A stretch of DNA of 64,000 nt, taken from Pseudolabrys sp. (lineage in GTDB: Bacteria > Pseudomonadota > Alphaproteobacteria > Rhizobiales > Xanthobacteraceae). This document shows, piece after piece, positions 1-8,906 of the stretch (positions are counted from its first letter, which is position 1; every line of letters starts with the position of its first letter). The stretch lies in contig JALHRB010000004.1 of NCBI GenBank assembly GCA_022841665.1, positions 62,001 to 126,000 on the forward strand, written 5' to 3'. The notes beneath the pieces were generated by a model that saw only the letters and a list, made by a program, of their open reading frames with translations, was not told where the DNA came from and ran no database searches. Both the position numbers and the translations under genes were made by a program.

Positions 1-2049
1 CGGCAGATCGAGGATTTCGCCGAACTGCCGGTTCCAGCAGATGAGCTGCAGGTCCTTGTCGAACACCGCGATGCCCTGGCGCACGTGGTCGAGCGCGGTC
101 TGCAGGATTTCGCGGTTGTACTGGATGGCGGCGTTGGCGTCGTCGAGCAGCTTGAGCGCGGCCTTGGTCGACACCGTGCGCTTGCGCAGCAGGAGCGACA
201 GCACCAGCCGCGAGGAGGCCGCGCCGATGGCGGAGGCGAGGCTGTGCTCGGCGTAGCGGACCAGGCGGAAATCGGCCTCGTCCTTGGGATCGAGGCTGAT
301 GCGGTGGGTGGCGGCGAAGCTCTCGAAGGCGACGCGCGTGCGCTCCTCGCCGAGATAGCGCGCCACCGTCGTGGTCAGCTCCTCGACGGTCACCGACGAG
401 CGCCAGAGCCGGAACGTCGGCGTGATCGGCGCCAGATCGGTCGGCACGAAGGTATTGGCCTGAAGCTGCTCGATCGGCGAGGGCGCGCGCCGCAGCGAGA
501 AGCCGACATAAAAGAGCAGATTGAGGCCGAGGCTCCACAGCACGCCGTGCACCAGCGGCGCCATGTCGAGCCCGAACAGATGCTGCGGACGCAGTATGCC
601 GATGCCCCAGGGCCCCTCGAGCATGATGCGCTGGCCGACCACGCCGATGTCGGCGAAGGTCGGCAGCAGCAGCGTATAGGCCCACACCAGGATGCCGGCG
701 CTCATGCCGGCGATGGCGCCGCCGGCGGTGGCGCGCCGCCAGACCAGTCCGCCGAAAAAGGCGGGGGCAAGCTGGGCGACCGCGGCGAAGGCCAGAATGC
801 CGATGGCGAAAAGCTGCGCCTCGCCGGCGGCGCGGTAATACATATAGGCGAGCAGCAGGATGACGAAGATCGCGAGCCGCCGCACCTTCAGCAGCAGCGA
901 GCCGACGTCGCCGCGGTCGCCGAGCAGCGTGCCGCGCCGTTGCAGCACCAGCGGCATCACGATGTCGTTCGACACCATGATCGAGAGCGCCACCGACTCC
1001 ACGATCACCATGGCGGTCGCCGCCGACAGGCCGCCGACGAAAGCGGCGATGGTGAGCACGTTGGAGCCGGCCTGCAGCGGCAGCGCCAGCACGTACATGT
1101 CGCTGTCGACCGTGCCGCCGGGGAAGGTCAGCATGCCGGCGAGCGCGATCGGCACCACGAACAGGTTGATCAGCACCAGATAGATCGGGAATAGCCAGGC
1201 GGCGCGCTTGATCTCGCCCTCGTTGTTGTTCTCGACCACGCCGACGTGGAATTGCCGCGGCAGCAGGATGATCGCCACGAACGACAGGAAGGTGGTCGCG
1301 ATCAGCACGTCGAAGCGCGTCTCGCGCTCCAGCAAGGCGGCGGTGCGGACGTTGGCCTTGGCCGCCTCGAACAGCGCGCCCGGGCCGTCGAACATCCAGA
1401 ACGTCACGAAGGTGCCGACGGCGAGGAAGGCGAACAGCTTGACCAGCGACTCGGTGGCGATCGCGAGCATCAGGCCGTCCTGGTGCTCGGTGGCGTCGAT
1501 GTGACGGGTGCCGAACAGCACCGCGAAGGCCGCCATCGACAGCGCCACGAACAGCGCGATGTCGCCAATGACCGGCACCGCGATCGTGCCCTGCGCGGTG
1601 ATGTGGGCGAGGATGGTCTCGAGCGAGGACGAGACCGCTTTGAGCTGCAGCGCGATGTAGGGAATGGTGCCGACGATGGCGATCAGCGCGACGATGGCGG
1701 CGACCGCCTGGCCCTTGCCGTAGCGCGCGGCGATGAAGTCGGCGATCGAGGTGATGTTCTGCGCCTTCGCCAGCCGCACGATGCGGATGAGCAGCGGCGT
1801 GAACAGAGCGAACATCAGCACCGGGCCGATGTAGATGGTGAGGAACTCGTAGCCGGTGCGCGAGGCCGAGCCGACCGAGCCGAAGAAGGTCCACGATGTG
1901 CAGTAGATCGCCAGCGAGAGCGGGTAGATCAGCAGGCCGGTGCGGCCCTTGCGGCCGAGATTGCGGGTGCGGTCGCCGTAGCTCGCCAGCAGGAAGAGCA
2001 GGCCGATATAGCCAAGCGCGACCGCGATGACGACCCAGCCCTGCAGCAT
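1..2049 (-). CDS. Sodium/solute symporter-type sensor histidine kinase, N-terminal part
   Basis: I translated this on the minus strand from an ATG at 2049-2047; the frame stays open to the window edge, giving 683 codons of a longer protein. Residues 1 to about 480 are a multi-pass hydrophobic domain of the sodium:solute symporter (SSS) type, starting MLQGWVVIAVALGYIG and containing YCTSWTFFGS near residue 50. After it comes a soluble linker and the start of a PAS domain (NREILQTALDHVRQGIAVFD, then CWNRQFGEILDLP at the edge). The PAS7-like ending is typical of the CbrA/CrbS group of hybrid kinases, in which a transporter domain is fused to PAS, HisKA, HATPase and often REC. The kinase domains would lie left of the window and are not seen. 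The substrate is unknown. The gene diverges from the one at 2240. Confidence 0.85.
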   Translation of the reverse strand, partial: MLQGWVVIAVALGYIGLLFLLASYGDRTRNLGRKGRTGLLIYPLSLAIYCTSWTFFGSVGSASRTGYEFLTIYIGPVLMFALFTPLLIRIVRLAKAQNITSIADFIAARYGKGQAVAAIVALIAIVGTIPYIALQLKAVSSSLETILAHITAQGTIAVPVIGDIALFVALSMAAFAVLFGTRHIDATEHQDGLMLAIATESLVKLFAFLAVGTFVTFWMFDGPGALFEAAKANVRTAALLERETRFDVLIATTFLSFVAIILLPRQFHVGVVENNNEGEIKRAAWLFPIYLVLINLFVVPIALAGMLTFPGGTVDSDMYVLALPLQAGSNVLTIAAFVGGLSAATAMVIVESVALSIMVSNDIVMPLVLQRRGTLLGDRGDVGSLLLKVRRLAIFVILLLAYMYYRAAGEAQLFAIGILAFAAVAQLAPAFFGGLVWRRATAGGAIAGMSAGILVWAYTLLLPTFADIGVVGQRIMLEGPWGIGILRPQHLFGLDMAPLVHGVLWSLGLNLLFYVGFSLRRAPSPIEQLQANTFVPTDLAPITPTFRLWRSSVTVEELTTTVARYLGEERTRVAFESFAATHRISLDPKDEADFRLVRYAEHSLASAIGAASSRLVLSLLLRKRTVSTKAALKLLDDANAAIQYNREILQTALDHVRQGIAVFDKDLQLICWNRQFGEILDLP

Positions 2050-2239
2050 GTCCGCGTCCCGCGCGGGGCTAAGCCCCGGCTCTGCCTGCCGTTTTTACTG
2101 GCGCTATAAAGTCACACAGATTGCCCCGCAGGTCCATTCTCGGCGTATAAGGTGCGCCTCCGAAGCCTTGGCCGCGATAGGCTAGGATCGGGGTCGAACC
2201 GCGGCAAACCGGCCGCACCGGGAAGTGAACGGGAGACAA

Positions 2240-2848
2240 ATGGGCTTTTTCGACATGTTCCGGCGGCGGCAGCCGATCGCCGGCCGGGCCGCGCTGGTGG
2301 AATTTATCGACGCCCAGTCGGCCTTCCTGGCGCAAAAGGGCATGTTCGAGTATTCGCGCGCCCGCGCCGGCCCCTACGGCAACATCCTTTTCGCCGACAA
2401 GGGGTTCCTGACCGAGATCGAAAAGTCGCGCTGGCTCGGCTTCCCGATTGCGCTCGCCATGGTCGCCGAGGCGGTCGAGGGCGCGCTGCGGCCCGCCGCC
2501 GGTGAGCAGCGCGATACCGTGCTGAAGGCTGTCGTGGCCGCGACGCTTGAAATATTCGACCGCTATCCGCAGCCGGCTTCACTGGAAGCCGAGCAATGGG
2601 TCAAGGTGCGCGATGAGTTGGCGCACGATCTCTCCTTCGTCGGGCTGCACGGGGTCAAGCGCGTGATGGACGTGCCGGCGCGCTTCGTCGACCGCTACGT
2701 CACCGCCATGCCGATCCACGAGAAGCTGATGACCAAGGATGTGCCGACCATCCACAACTACCTGAGGACCAACTTGTGCAACGTGCACGCCGAGTTCGTC
2801 CGCCGCGCCGATGTCGACGCTTTGGTCGCGTCGCTGTTAGAAGGTTGA
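2240..2848 (+). CDS. Conserved hypothetical protein, soluble
   Basis: This is a 202-residue protein with no signal peptide or membrane segment. I chose ATG 2240 because GGGAGA stands 4 nt upstream; an in-frame GTG at 2225 would add five residues. The chain starts MGFFDMFRRRQPIAGR and is mostly alpha-helical by eye, with charged segments such as EAEQWVKVRDELAHDLS in the middle. I do not recognise a family or catalytic motif. It ends 21 nt before the exonuclease/DUF294 gene at 2870 on the same strand, so the two are probably co-transcribed and may share a role in signalling or nucleotide metabolism; that is inference from position only. Confidence 0.7.
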   Translation: MGFFDMFRRRQPIAGRAALVEFIDAQSAFLAQKGMFEYSRARAGPYGNILFADKGFLTEIEKSRWLGFPIALAMVAEAVEGALRPAAGEQRDTVLKAVVAATLEIFDRYPQPASLEAEQWVKVRDELAHDLSFVGLHGVKRVMDVPARFVDRYVTAMPIHEKLMTKDVPTIHNYLRTNLCNVHAEFVRRADVDALVASLLEG

Positions 2849-2869
2849 GCGTCACCAGCCGGGGGGCGA

Positions 2870-4984
2870 ATGGCGACCATCGCGAATGCAACGCCGCTGA
2901 TTGCGCTCGACGCCGTCGTCATCGACACCGAGACGACCGGGCTCGATCCGGGCAAGGCGCGTGTGGTCGAGATCGGCGCGGTGCCGCTGCGCAAGGGCAA
3001 GCTCGACGAGAGCGCCGCCCTGCGCCGGCTGGTCAATCCGGGCGTGCCGATCCCGCCGGCTTCGACCGCGATTCACGGCATCGACGATGCGGCCGTCGCC
3101 AACGCGCCGGACTTCGCCGGAGTCTGGCCCGCGCTCAATGCCATGACATCGGGCGCGATCCTGATCGGCCACACGCTCGGCTTCGACCTCGCCGTGCTGC
3201 GCCGCGAATGCGAGCGCGCCAAGCTGCCGTGGACGCCGCCGCGCACGCTCGATACGCGGCTGCTGGCGCAGGTGGCCGAGCCGAACCTTGGCGGTTACAC
3301 GCTCGAGAACCTTGCCGCCTGGCTCGGCCTGCCGGGCGAGGGCCGCCACTCGGCGCTTGGCGACGCCGTGATGACGGCGAAGATCTTTCTCGCGCTGCTG
3401 CCCAAGCTGCGCGAAGGCAACATCCGCACGCTGGCCGAAGCCGAGCAGGCCTGCCTTTCGCTCACCAGCGTGCTCGAGGAAGCTCATCGCGCCGGCTGGG
3501 AGGAGGCGGTGGCGCCGCGCCGTGCCGAGCGCGCGCTCGCCCGCATCGATACCTACCCTTATCGCCATCGCGTCGCCGACGTGATGAGCGCGCCGCCCAA
3601 GACGATCGCTGCCGGCGCGGCGCTTGGCACCGCGCTCGCGCGCATGGCCAAGGAGAAGATTTCCTCGCTGCTGGTCGCGCCGGCGGACGGCGTGGCGATG
3701 CGCAAGCAGAACACCGCCATCGTGACCGAGCGCGACGTTCTGCGGGCGCTTAGCCAGCACGGCGCGGATGCGCTCGGCATGCCGGTTTTGCAATTCGCCA
3801 GCAAGCCGCTGGTGGCGCTGCCCGCGGCCGCCTTCGTCTACCGCGCGCTCGGCCGCATGAGTCGGCTCAAGCTGCGCCATCTCGCGGTCGAGGACGACAA
3901 GGGAGAAATCTGCGGCATCGTCACCTCGCGCGATCTGCTGCGCCTGCGCGCGGAGGAAGCAACCGTTCTCGGCGACGGGATCGATCAGGCCGGCGACGTT
4001 CCGGCCTTGGGTGCGGCCTGGGCGCAGTTGCCGCAGGCGGCCGGCGGGCTGCTGGCCGAAAGCGTCGGCGGCCGCGACATCGCGGCGGTCATTTCGCGCG
4101 AGCTCGGCGCGCTCACCCGCAGGGCCGGCGTTCTGGCCGAGCGCCGCATGCAGGACGACGGCTTCGGCGCCGCGCCGTGCGGCTATGCGTTGTGCGTGCT
4201 CGGCTCGGCCGGCCGCGGCGAGAGCCTGCTCGCCATGGATCAGGATAACGCGCTCGTCTTCGCCGAGGGCGAGCCGGACGGCGAGGCGGACAAGTGGTTC
4301 GCGCGCTTCGGCGCGCTCGTCGCCGACATCCTGCACGAGGTCGGCGTGCCCTATTGCAAGGGCGGCATCATGGCCAAGAACGCGCCATGGCGCGGCTCGC
4401 TCGCCACCTGGCACGCGCGCGTGACGGAATGGATCGGCCGCTCCAATCCCAACGATCTCTTGTCGGTCGACATCTTCTTCGACCTCGTCGGCGTGCACGG
4501 CGATGTCGCGCTGGCCGGCGACGTCTGGCGCGCGGGCTTCGATGCCGCGCAGGGCAATGCCACATTCGCCAAGCTGCTGGCGGAGGCGGGCGGCGCGGTG
4601 GAGCCCGGCATCACCATGTTCGGCGGCTTCCGCACCGAGAATGGCCGCATCGACCTCAAGAAGTGCGGCTTGTTCGGCATCGTCACCATGGCGCGCGTGC
4701 TGGCGATCCGCCATCACCGGCTCGAACGCGCGACGCCCGCGCGGCTGGCCGCCGTCGCCGCGCTCGGCCATGGCGGCGCGCAGGACCTCGACGCGCTCGC
4801 CCGCGCGCAGGCCGTTTTCCTCGATCTCATCCTCGAGCAGCAGCTCGCCGACATGCGCGACGGTCTGCCGCCCAGCAACAAGGTGGCGGTCAAACGGCTG
4901 TCGCGCCAGCAGCGCGAGGCCCTGCACGATGCACTCGGCGCCGTGCGCCATCTCGACGCCCTGACGCGCGACCTGCTGTTCTGA
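2870..4984 (+). CDS. DnaQ-type exonuclease - CBS pair - DUF294 nucleotidyltransferase fusion
   Basis: This 704-residue protein joins three modules. Residues 12-185 form a DEDDh 3'-5' exonuclease domain: VVIDTETTGLD (D19, E21), LIGHTLGFDLAVL and HSALGDAV supply the acidic and His residues. Residues about 230-365 are a CBS-domain pair (starts VADVMSAPPKTI, second half SKPLVALPAAAFVYRAL), which in other proteins binds adenyl nucleotides. Residues about 385-704 are DUF294 plus its C-terminal domain, a GlnD-like putative nucleotidyltransferase with GSAGRGESLLAMDQDNAL near residue 445 and DIFFDLVGVHGD near 525. The CBS-DUF294 part is a known signalling-type arrangement. The added exonuclease is the unusual part. 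Substrates are unknown. Likely co-transcribed with 2240-2848. Confidence 0.88.
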   Translation: MATIANATPLIALDAVVIDTETTGLDPGKARVVEIGAVPLRKGKLDESAALRRLVNPGVPIPPASTAIHGIDDAAVANAPDFAGVWPALNAMTSGAILIGHTLGFDLAVLRRECERAKLPWTPPRTLDTRLLAQVAEPNLGGYTLENLAAWLGLPGEGRHSALGDAVMTAKIFLALLPKLREGNIRTLAEAEQACLSLTSVLEEAHRAGWEEAVAPRRAERALARIDTYPYRHRVADVMSAPPKTIAAGAALGTALARMAKEKISSLLVAPADGVAMRKQNTAIVTERDVLRALSQHGADALGMPVLQFASKPLVALPAAAFVYRALGRMSRLKLRHLAVEDDKGEICGIVTSRDLLRLRAEEATVLGDGIDQAGDVPALGAAWAQLPQAAGGLLAESVGGRDIAAVISRELGALTRRAGVLAERRMQDDGFGAAPCGYALCVLGSAGRGESLLAMDQDNALVFAEGEPDGEADKWFARFGALVADILHEVGVPYCKGGIMAKNAPWRGSLATWHARVTEWIGRSNPNDLLSVDIFFDLVGVHGDVALAGDVWRAGFDAAQGNATFAKLLAEAGGAVEPGITMFGGFRTENGRIDLKKCGLFGIVTMARVLAIRHHRLERATPARLAAVAALGHGGAQDLDALARAQAVFLDLILEQQLADMRDGLPPSNKVAVKRLSRQQREALHDALGAVRHLDALTRDLLF

Positions 4985-5039
4985 AAGCGCATAGGCTTTA
5001 CCCCGCTTTGGCATTTGACCGCCCGGCCGGCGCGCTGCA

Positions 5040-6191
5040 TTGATCGGCGGTCCTTGCCGCCGGGCTCCTCGAAAGCCGCCTGCCTTGTCCGCTCCGCAAC
5101 CGTCGTCGACCGCCCGGCTCGGCCAACTGGCCGAGACTCTGGCCATTGCGGCGGTGGGCGGACTGACGGTCGGCCTCCTTGGCGTTCCCGGCGGCTATCT
5201 CTCCGGCGCGATCCTGTCGGTCGCCGCCGCCGCGCTCGCCCGCCGGCCGATGGTCGTGCCGGCTCCGTTGACGCGCGTCATCTTCGTGGCCATCGGCATT
5301 TCGCTCGGCGCGGTGGCGACGCCGGAAACCTTGAAAGGCGTGGTCACCTATCCGGCCAGCATCAGCGTGCTCGTCGTCGCCATGGCGATCGTCGGCGTCG
5401 CCAGCGCCTGGTACCTGAAGATCGTGCACCGCTGGAACCTGCTGTCCGCCTATCTCGCGTCCGCGCCGGGCGGCCTGTCGCAGGTGATGGCGCTCGCCGC
5501 CGAGATGGGCGCCGACCTGCGCGGCATCGCCATCGTGCAGACGATTCGTGTGGTGATCATCGCGGTCGGCCTGCCGGCCGGGCTCTCGCTGGCCGGCCTG
5601 GTGGCGCCGAGCACGCGCGGCGTCGGCGGCGCCTTCGATATCGCCACGCTCGACGAGCTGGCGATCCTCATCGGCGTTTCGACGGCGGCCGCGATCGTGC
5701 TCTACCGCATCCGCTTTCCCGGCGGGCTGCTTTTCGGCGCCATGCTCACCTCCGCCATCTTGCACGGCAGCGGGCTGGTCCAGGTGGCGATGCCGTGGTG
5801 GGTGGCGAACGCGGCGATGATCGCGCTCGGCGCTGTCACCGGCTCGCGCTTCGCCAACACGCCGCTGCGGCTGGTGGTGGACTTCATCGCGGCGGCCTTC
5901 GGCTCGTTCCTGGTCGCCGTCGCGATCGGCGCGGTGTTCGCCGCCGGGCTGATCGGCATGATGTCGTTGAGCGTTCCCGAAGTGCTGATCTCGTTCGCGC
6001 CGGGGGCGGTGGATGCGATGATGCTGCTGGCGCTCGCGCTGCATCTCGATCCGGTCTATGTCGGCGCGCATCACCTCTCGCGCATTTTCTTCGTGTCGGT
6101 GACGCTGCCGCTGGTCGCGCGCCGCATTGCGCGCAAGCCGAAGCCGCCGGCGGACACGCCGCCGCGCCCGCAGCCGCCGTTTCAGGATTGA
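5040..6191 (+). CDS. AbrB-family inner-membrane protein
   Basis: This is a polytopic membrane protein of up to 383 residues with two related halves of about 150 residues. Each half has the Gly-rich pattern of the AbrB duplication family (once named ammonia monooxygenase regulator AbrB): GVPGGYLSGAILS in the first half and FPGGLLFGAMLTSAILHG in the second. About ten hydrophobic helices are visible. Members are putative transporters of unknown substrate. The start is unsettled. TTG 5040 gives the longest frame, and TTG 5085 (LSAPQPSSTARLG) is equally plausible; neither has a clear Shine-Dalgarno. The following MFS gene begins 74 nt downstream on the same strand. Confidence 0.8.
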   Translation: MIGGPCRRAPRKPPALSAPQPSSTARLGQLAETLAIAAVGGLTVGLLGVPGGYLSGAILSVAAAALARRPMVVPAPLTRVIFVAIGISLGAVATPETLKGVVTYPASISVLVVAMAIVGVASAWYLKIVHRWNLLSAYLASAPGGLSQVMALAAEMGADLRGIAIVQTIRVVIIAVGLPAGLSLAGLVAPSTRGVGGAFDIATLDELAILIGVSTAAAIVLYRIRFPGGLLFGAMLTSAILHGSGLVQVAMPWWVANAAMIALGAVTGSRFANTPLRLVVDFIAAAFGSFLVAVAIGAVFAAGLIGMMSLSVPEVLISFAPGAVDAMMLLALALHLDPVYVGAHHLSRIFFVSVTLPLVARRIARKPKPPADTPPRPQPPFQD

Positions 6192-6265
6192 AGAAGGCCC
6201 TTGTCTGGCAACGCCCGCTGGGCAAGGCTGCCGCCCTTTGCCGCTCTTTACGAGTCGCCTCCGGA

Positions 6266-7498
6266 ATGTCACCTGCAATTGCTCCCAGCGCCCGCCAGGC
6301 GCGGCTCATCCTGATCGGGACCGCGCTGCTGCTCACCCTGGGCATGGGGATACGCCAGAGCTTTGGATTGTTTCTGGAGCCGGTCACGCGCGATCTGGCG
6401 GTGACGGCCGCCGATTTCACTTTGGCGCTGGCGGTCCAGAACATCGTCTGGGGCCTGTCGCAGGCGCTGGTCGGCGCGATCGCCGACCGCTTCGGTCTGC
6501 GCATCACGATGATGGCCGGCGCCGCTATCTATATTGTCGGTCTCGGCATCATGGCGTTGGCCCAGGGCGCGCTCGCCTTGATCGTCTCCGGCGGGTTGAT
6601 CGGCATTGCGCTGTCGTGCACCGCGACCTCATTGGCCATGACCGCCTGCGTGCGCGCGGTCTCGGCCAAGCAGCGCAGCAAGATGCTTGGCATTGTCTCC
6701 GCGGCCGGATCGCTCGGCACCCTCGTGGTGCCGCTCGCCACGCAATCGCTGCTCGCGCGCGAACCGTGGCAGATCGGCATCCTGTTTTTCCTGTTGATGG
6801 CGATCGCAATGCTGCCTGCCGCCTTCTGGGCCGGCGGCGCCGACAAGCTGCCCGCGCAAGGCACGGCGGCGACCTCCATGCGCGAAGTGCTCGGCCAGGC
6901 CGTGCGGAACCGGCCGTTTCTCGTGATGTCGGGGGCCTATTTCGTCTGCGGTCTCAATCTCATTTTCCTGACCACGCATCTGCCGGCCTATCTGGCGCTC
7001 TGCGGCCAGGACCCTATGCTGAGCGCGGAAGCGCTCGCCGTGATCGGCGGCATGAGCGCCGTCGGCTCGCTGGTGACCGGCTGGCTCGGCGGCAGATATC
7101 CTAAGCACATCATCCTCGGGCTTCTCTACATCCTGCGCGCGATCATGTTCGCCATATACTTCATGTTGCCGCCGACGCCGGCAAGCACGCTCCTGTTCGC
7201 CGCGGCGATGGGGATGCTGTGGTGGCCCGGCTTGGTGCCGCTCATCGGCGGCCTGGTCGCCGAGATATTCGGCACGCGCTACATGGCGACGCTGCTCGGC
7301 CTGTCCTTCGTCGTGCACCAGATTGGGTCGTCGCTCGGCGCGTTCGGCGGCGGTCTGATCTTAGACCTTTCCGGCTCTTATGACGTCGCGTGGAAGATCG
7401 GCACGCTGATCGGCTTTGCCGCCGGTGTCGTGCAGATCGTGGCCGGAGGTCCGACCCGGCGCGACGATCCCAGGATGGTGCCCGCGGTCGCGACCTAG
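6266..7498 (+). CDS. MFS transporter
   Basis: A 410-residue polytopic protein with about twelve transmembrane helices. The start is ATG 6266 (MSPAIAPSARQARL), inside a longer open frame that overlaps the upstream gene. The MFS loop 2-3 signature is present as GAIADRFGLRITMMAG around residues 70-85, and the second half has GWLGGRYPKHIILG at the equivalent loop. The first helix motif GMGIRQSFGLFLEPVTRDL is typical of the monocarboxylate/oxalate-formate-like MFS subgroup. The substrate cannot be read from sequence; an organic acid is a guess. It lies 74 nt after the AbrB-like gene and convergent to hemA. Confidence 0.85.
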   Translation: MSPAIAPSARQARLILIGTALLLTLGMGIRQSFGLFLEPVTRDLAVTAADFTLALAVQNIVWGLSQALVGAIADRFGLRITMMAGAAIYIVGLGIMALAQGALALIVSGGLIGIALSCTATSLAMTACVRAVSAKQRSKMLGIVSAAGSLGTLVVPLATQSLLAREPWQIGILFFLLMAIAMLPAAFWAGGADKLPAQGTAATSMREVLGQAVRNRPFLVMSGAYFVCGLNLIFLTTHLPAYLALCGQDPMLSAEALAVIGGMSAVGSLVTGWLGGRYPKHIILGLLYILRAIMFAIYFMLPPTPASTLLFAAAMGMLWWPGLVPLIGGLVAEIFGTRYMATLLGLSFVVHQIGSSLGAFGGGLILDLSGSYDVAWKIGTLIGFAAGVVQIVAGGPTRRDDPRMVPAVAT

Positions 7499-7510
7499 CT
7501 TCGAAGATTT

Positions 7511-8740
7511 CTATTCCGCCGCTTGCCGCTGCTCGCGCGTCGGCAGGCCGAGCCGGTCCCACACGTCGACCAGGGCTTCCGCGAGGCGGTCGATCAGCGC
7601 GTCGTCGTGATAGGGCGAGGGCGTGATCCGCAGGCGTTCCTCGCCGCGCGGCACCGTCGGGTAGTTGATCGGCTGGATATAAATGCCGTGCTCGGCGAGC
7701 AGCATGTCGCTCGCCGCCTTGCACTTCTCGGCGTCGCCGATCAGCACCGGCACGATATGCGTGTCGCTCGGCATCACCGGCAGGCCGGCGGCGTTGAGCA
7801 CCGCCTTCACGCGCGCGGCGCGGTCCTGGTGGCGCTCGCGCTCCCAGCTCGAGGTCTTGAGATGCTTGATGGCGGCGGTCGCGGCGGCGCAGATCGCCGG
7901 CGGCAGCGCGGTGGTGAAGATGAAGCCCGGCGCATAAGAGCGCACGGCGTCGACCATCTCGGCCGATCCCGCGATATAGCCGCCGAGGCAGCCGAAGGCC
8001 TTGGCCAACGTGCCTTCCAGCACGTCGACGCGCGCCATGGCGTTGTCGCGGTCGCAGATGCCGCCGCCGCGCGGGCCGTACATGCCGACCGCGTGCACTT
8101 CGTCGCAATAGGTCATGGCGTTGTAGCGCTGCGCGAGATCGCAGATCGCGTGCACCGGCGCCACGTCGCCGTCCATCGAATAGAGGCTCTCGAACAGGAT
8201 GACCTTCGGGCGCGCCGGGTCGGCCGCCTTCAGCAGCTCTTCGAGATGGGCGAGGTCGTTGTGCCGCCAGATCTGGCGCTCGCAGCCGGCCTGGCGGATG
8301 CCCTCGATCATCGAATTGTGGTTGAGCGCGTCCGACAAGAGCAGGCAGTTCGGCAACAGCTTGGCGATGGTGGCGATGCCGGTCTGGTTCGACACGTAGC
8401 CGGAGGTGAAGACGAGGGCGGCTTCCTTGCCGTGCAGGTCGGCGAGCTCGCGCTCCAGCTCGACCAGCGGATGGTTGGTGCCGGCGATGTTGCGGGTGCC
8501 GCCGGCGCCGGTGCCCATGCGCGTGGCGGTCTCGACCATGGCGCCGATCACCTTCGGGTGCTGGGCCATGCCGAGGTAGTCGTTGGAGCACCAGATGACG
8601 ACCTCGCGGGCGCCTTGGGGCGAATGCCAGAGGGCGTGCGGGAACCGGCCGGCAATGCGCTCCAGGTCGGCAAACACCCGGTAACGCCGCTCATCCCGCA
8701 ACTTGTCCAGCGAAAATGCGAAAAAATCGTTGTAATTCAT
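7511..8740 (-). CDS. hemA: 5-aminolevulinate synthase
   Basis: This 409-residue PLP enzyme condenses glycine and succinyl-CoA to 5-aminolevulinate, the first step of tetrapyrrole synthesis by the Shemin pathway typical of alphaproteobacteria. It starts [20 protein letters not shown]. It has the glycine-rich [17 protein letters not shown] segment, the PLP-binding aspartate in [18 protein letters not shown], and the Schiff-base lysine K247 in [18 protein letters not shown]. The length and the motif order match the family throughout. The start is ATG 8740 with only a weak GGGAAAG upstream. A perfect FNR/FixK-type palindrome lies about 100 bp upstream, so oxygen-responsive control of haem synthesis is likely. 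It is convergent with the MFS gene. Confidence 0.97.
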   Translation of the reverse strand: MNYNDFFAFSLDKLRDERRYRVFADLERIAGRFPHALWHSPQGAREVVIWCSNDYLGMAQHPKVIGAMVETATRMGTGAGGTRNIAGTNHPLVELERELADLHGKEAALVFTSGYVSNQTGIATIAKLLPNCLLLSDALNHNSMIEGIRQAGCERQIWRHNDLAHLEELLKAADPARPKVILFESLYSMDGDVAPVHAICDLAQRYNAMTYCDEVHAVGMYGPRGGGICDRDNAMARVDVLEGTLAKAFGCLGGYIAGSAEMVDAVRSYAPGFIFTTALPPAICAAATAAIKHLKTSSWERERHQDRAARVKAVLNAAGLPVMPSDTHIVPVLIGDAEKCKAASDMLLAEHGIYIQPINYPTVPRGEERLRITPSPYHDDALIDRLAEALVDVWDRLGLPTREQRQAAE

Positions 8741-8835
8741 TGTGTTTACTTTCCCGCCCCGCGGCGCGCCTCTTTTTTAGAAGCCTTCCAGGGGGTTTGT
8801 CGAGGCGAGATTCGCCGGATTCCAAAGAGGTGCAT

Positions 8836-8849
8836 TGATAGGGATCAAG
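8836..8849 (-). promoter_or_regulatory. FNR/FixK-type operator upstream of hemA
   Basis: The sequence TTGATAGGGATCAA is a perfect match to the FNR/FixK/Anr palindrome TTGAT-N4-ATCAA. It lies 96 bp upstream of the hemA start codon, in the gap between the NUDIX gene and hemA. FixK2 or FnrL control of hemA is established in Bradyrhizobium and Rhodobacter. Its spacing would suit a promoter with a leader of about 50-60 nt, but I could not pick out a convincing -10 element. Confidence 0.75.
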
Positions 8850-8906
8850 GGCGCGGCGGGAGGCTCACAGACCCCGCAAAAACAGCCGATTCGCCGCCGT
8901 CCGTCG

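Noticed and set aside
85-1194. Long plus-strand open frames over 1-2100
   Set aside because: They are R/Q/D/H-rich shadows opposite the real minus-strand symporter-kinase gene, which has a clear family pattern.
2852-5146. 764-residue minus-strand open frame
   Set aside because: It lies fully opposite the exonuclease-CBS-DUF294 gene, has shadow composition and no motif.
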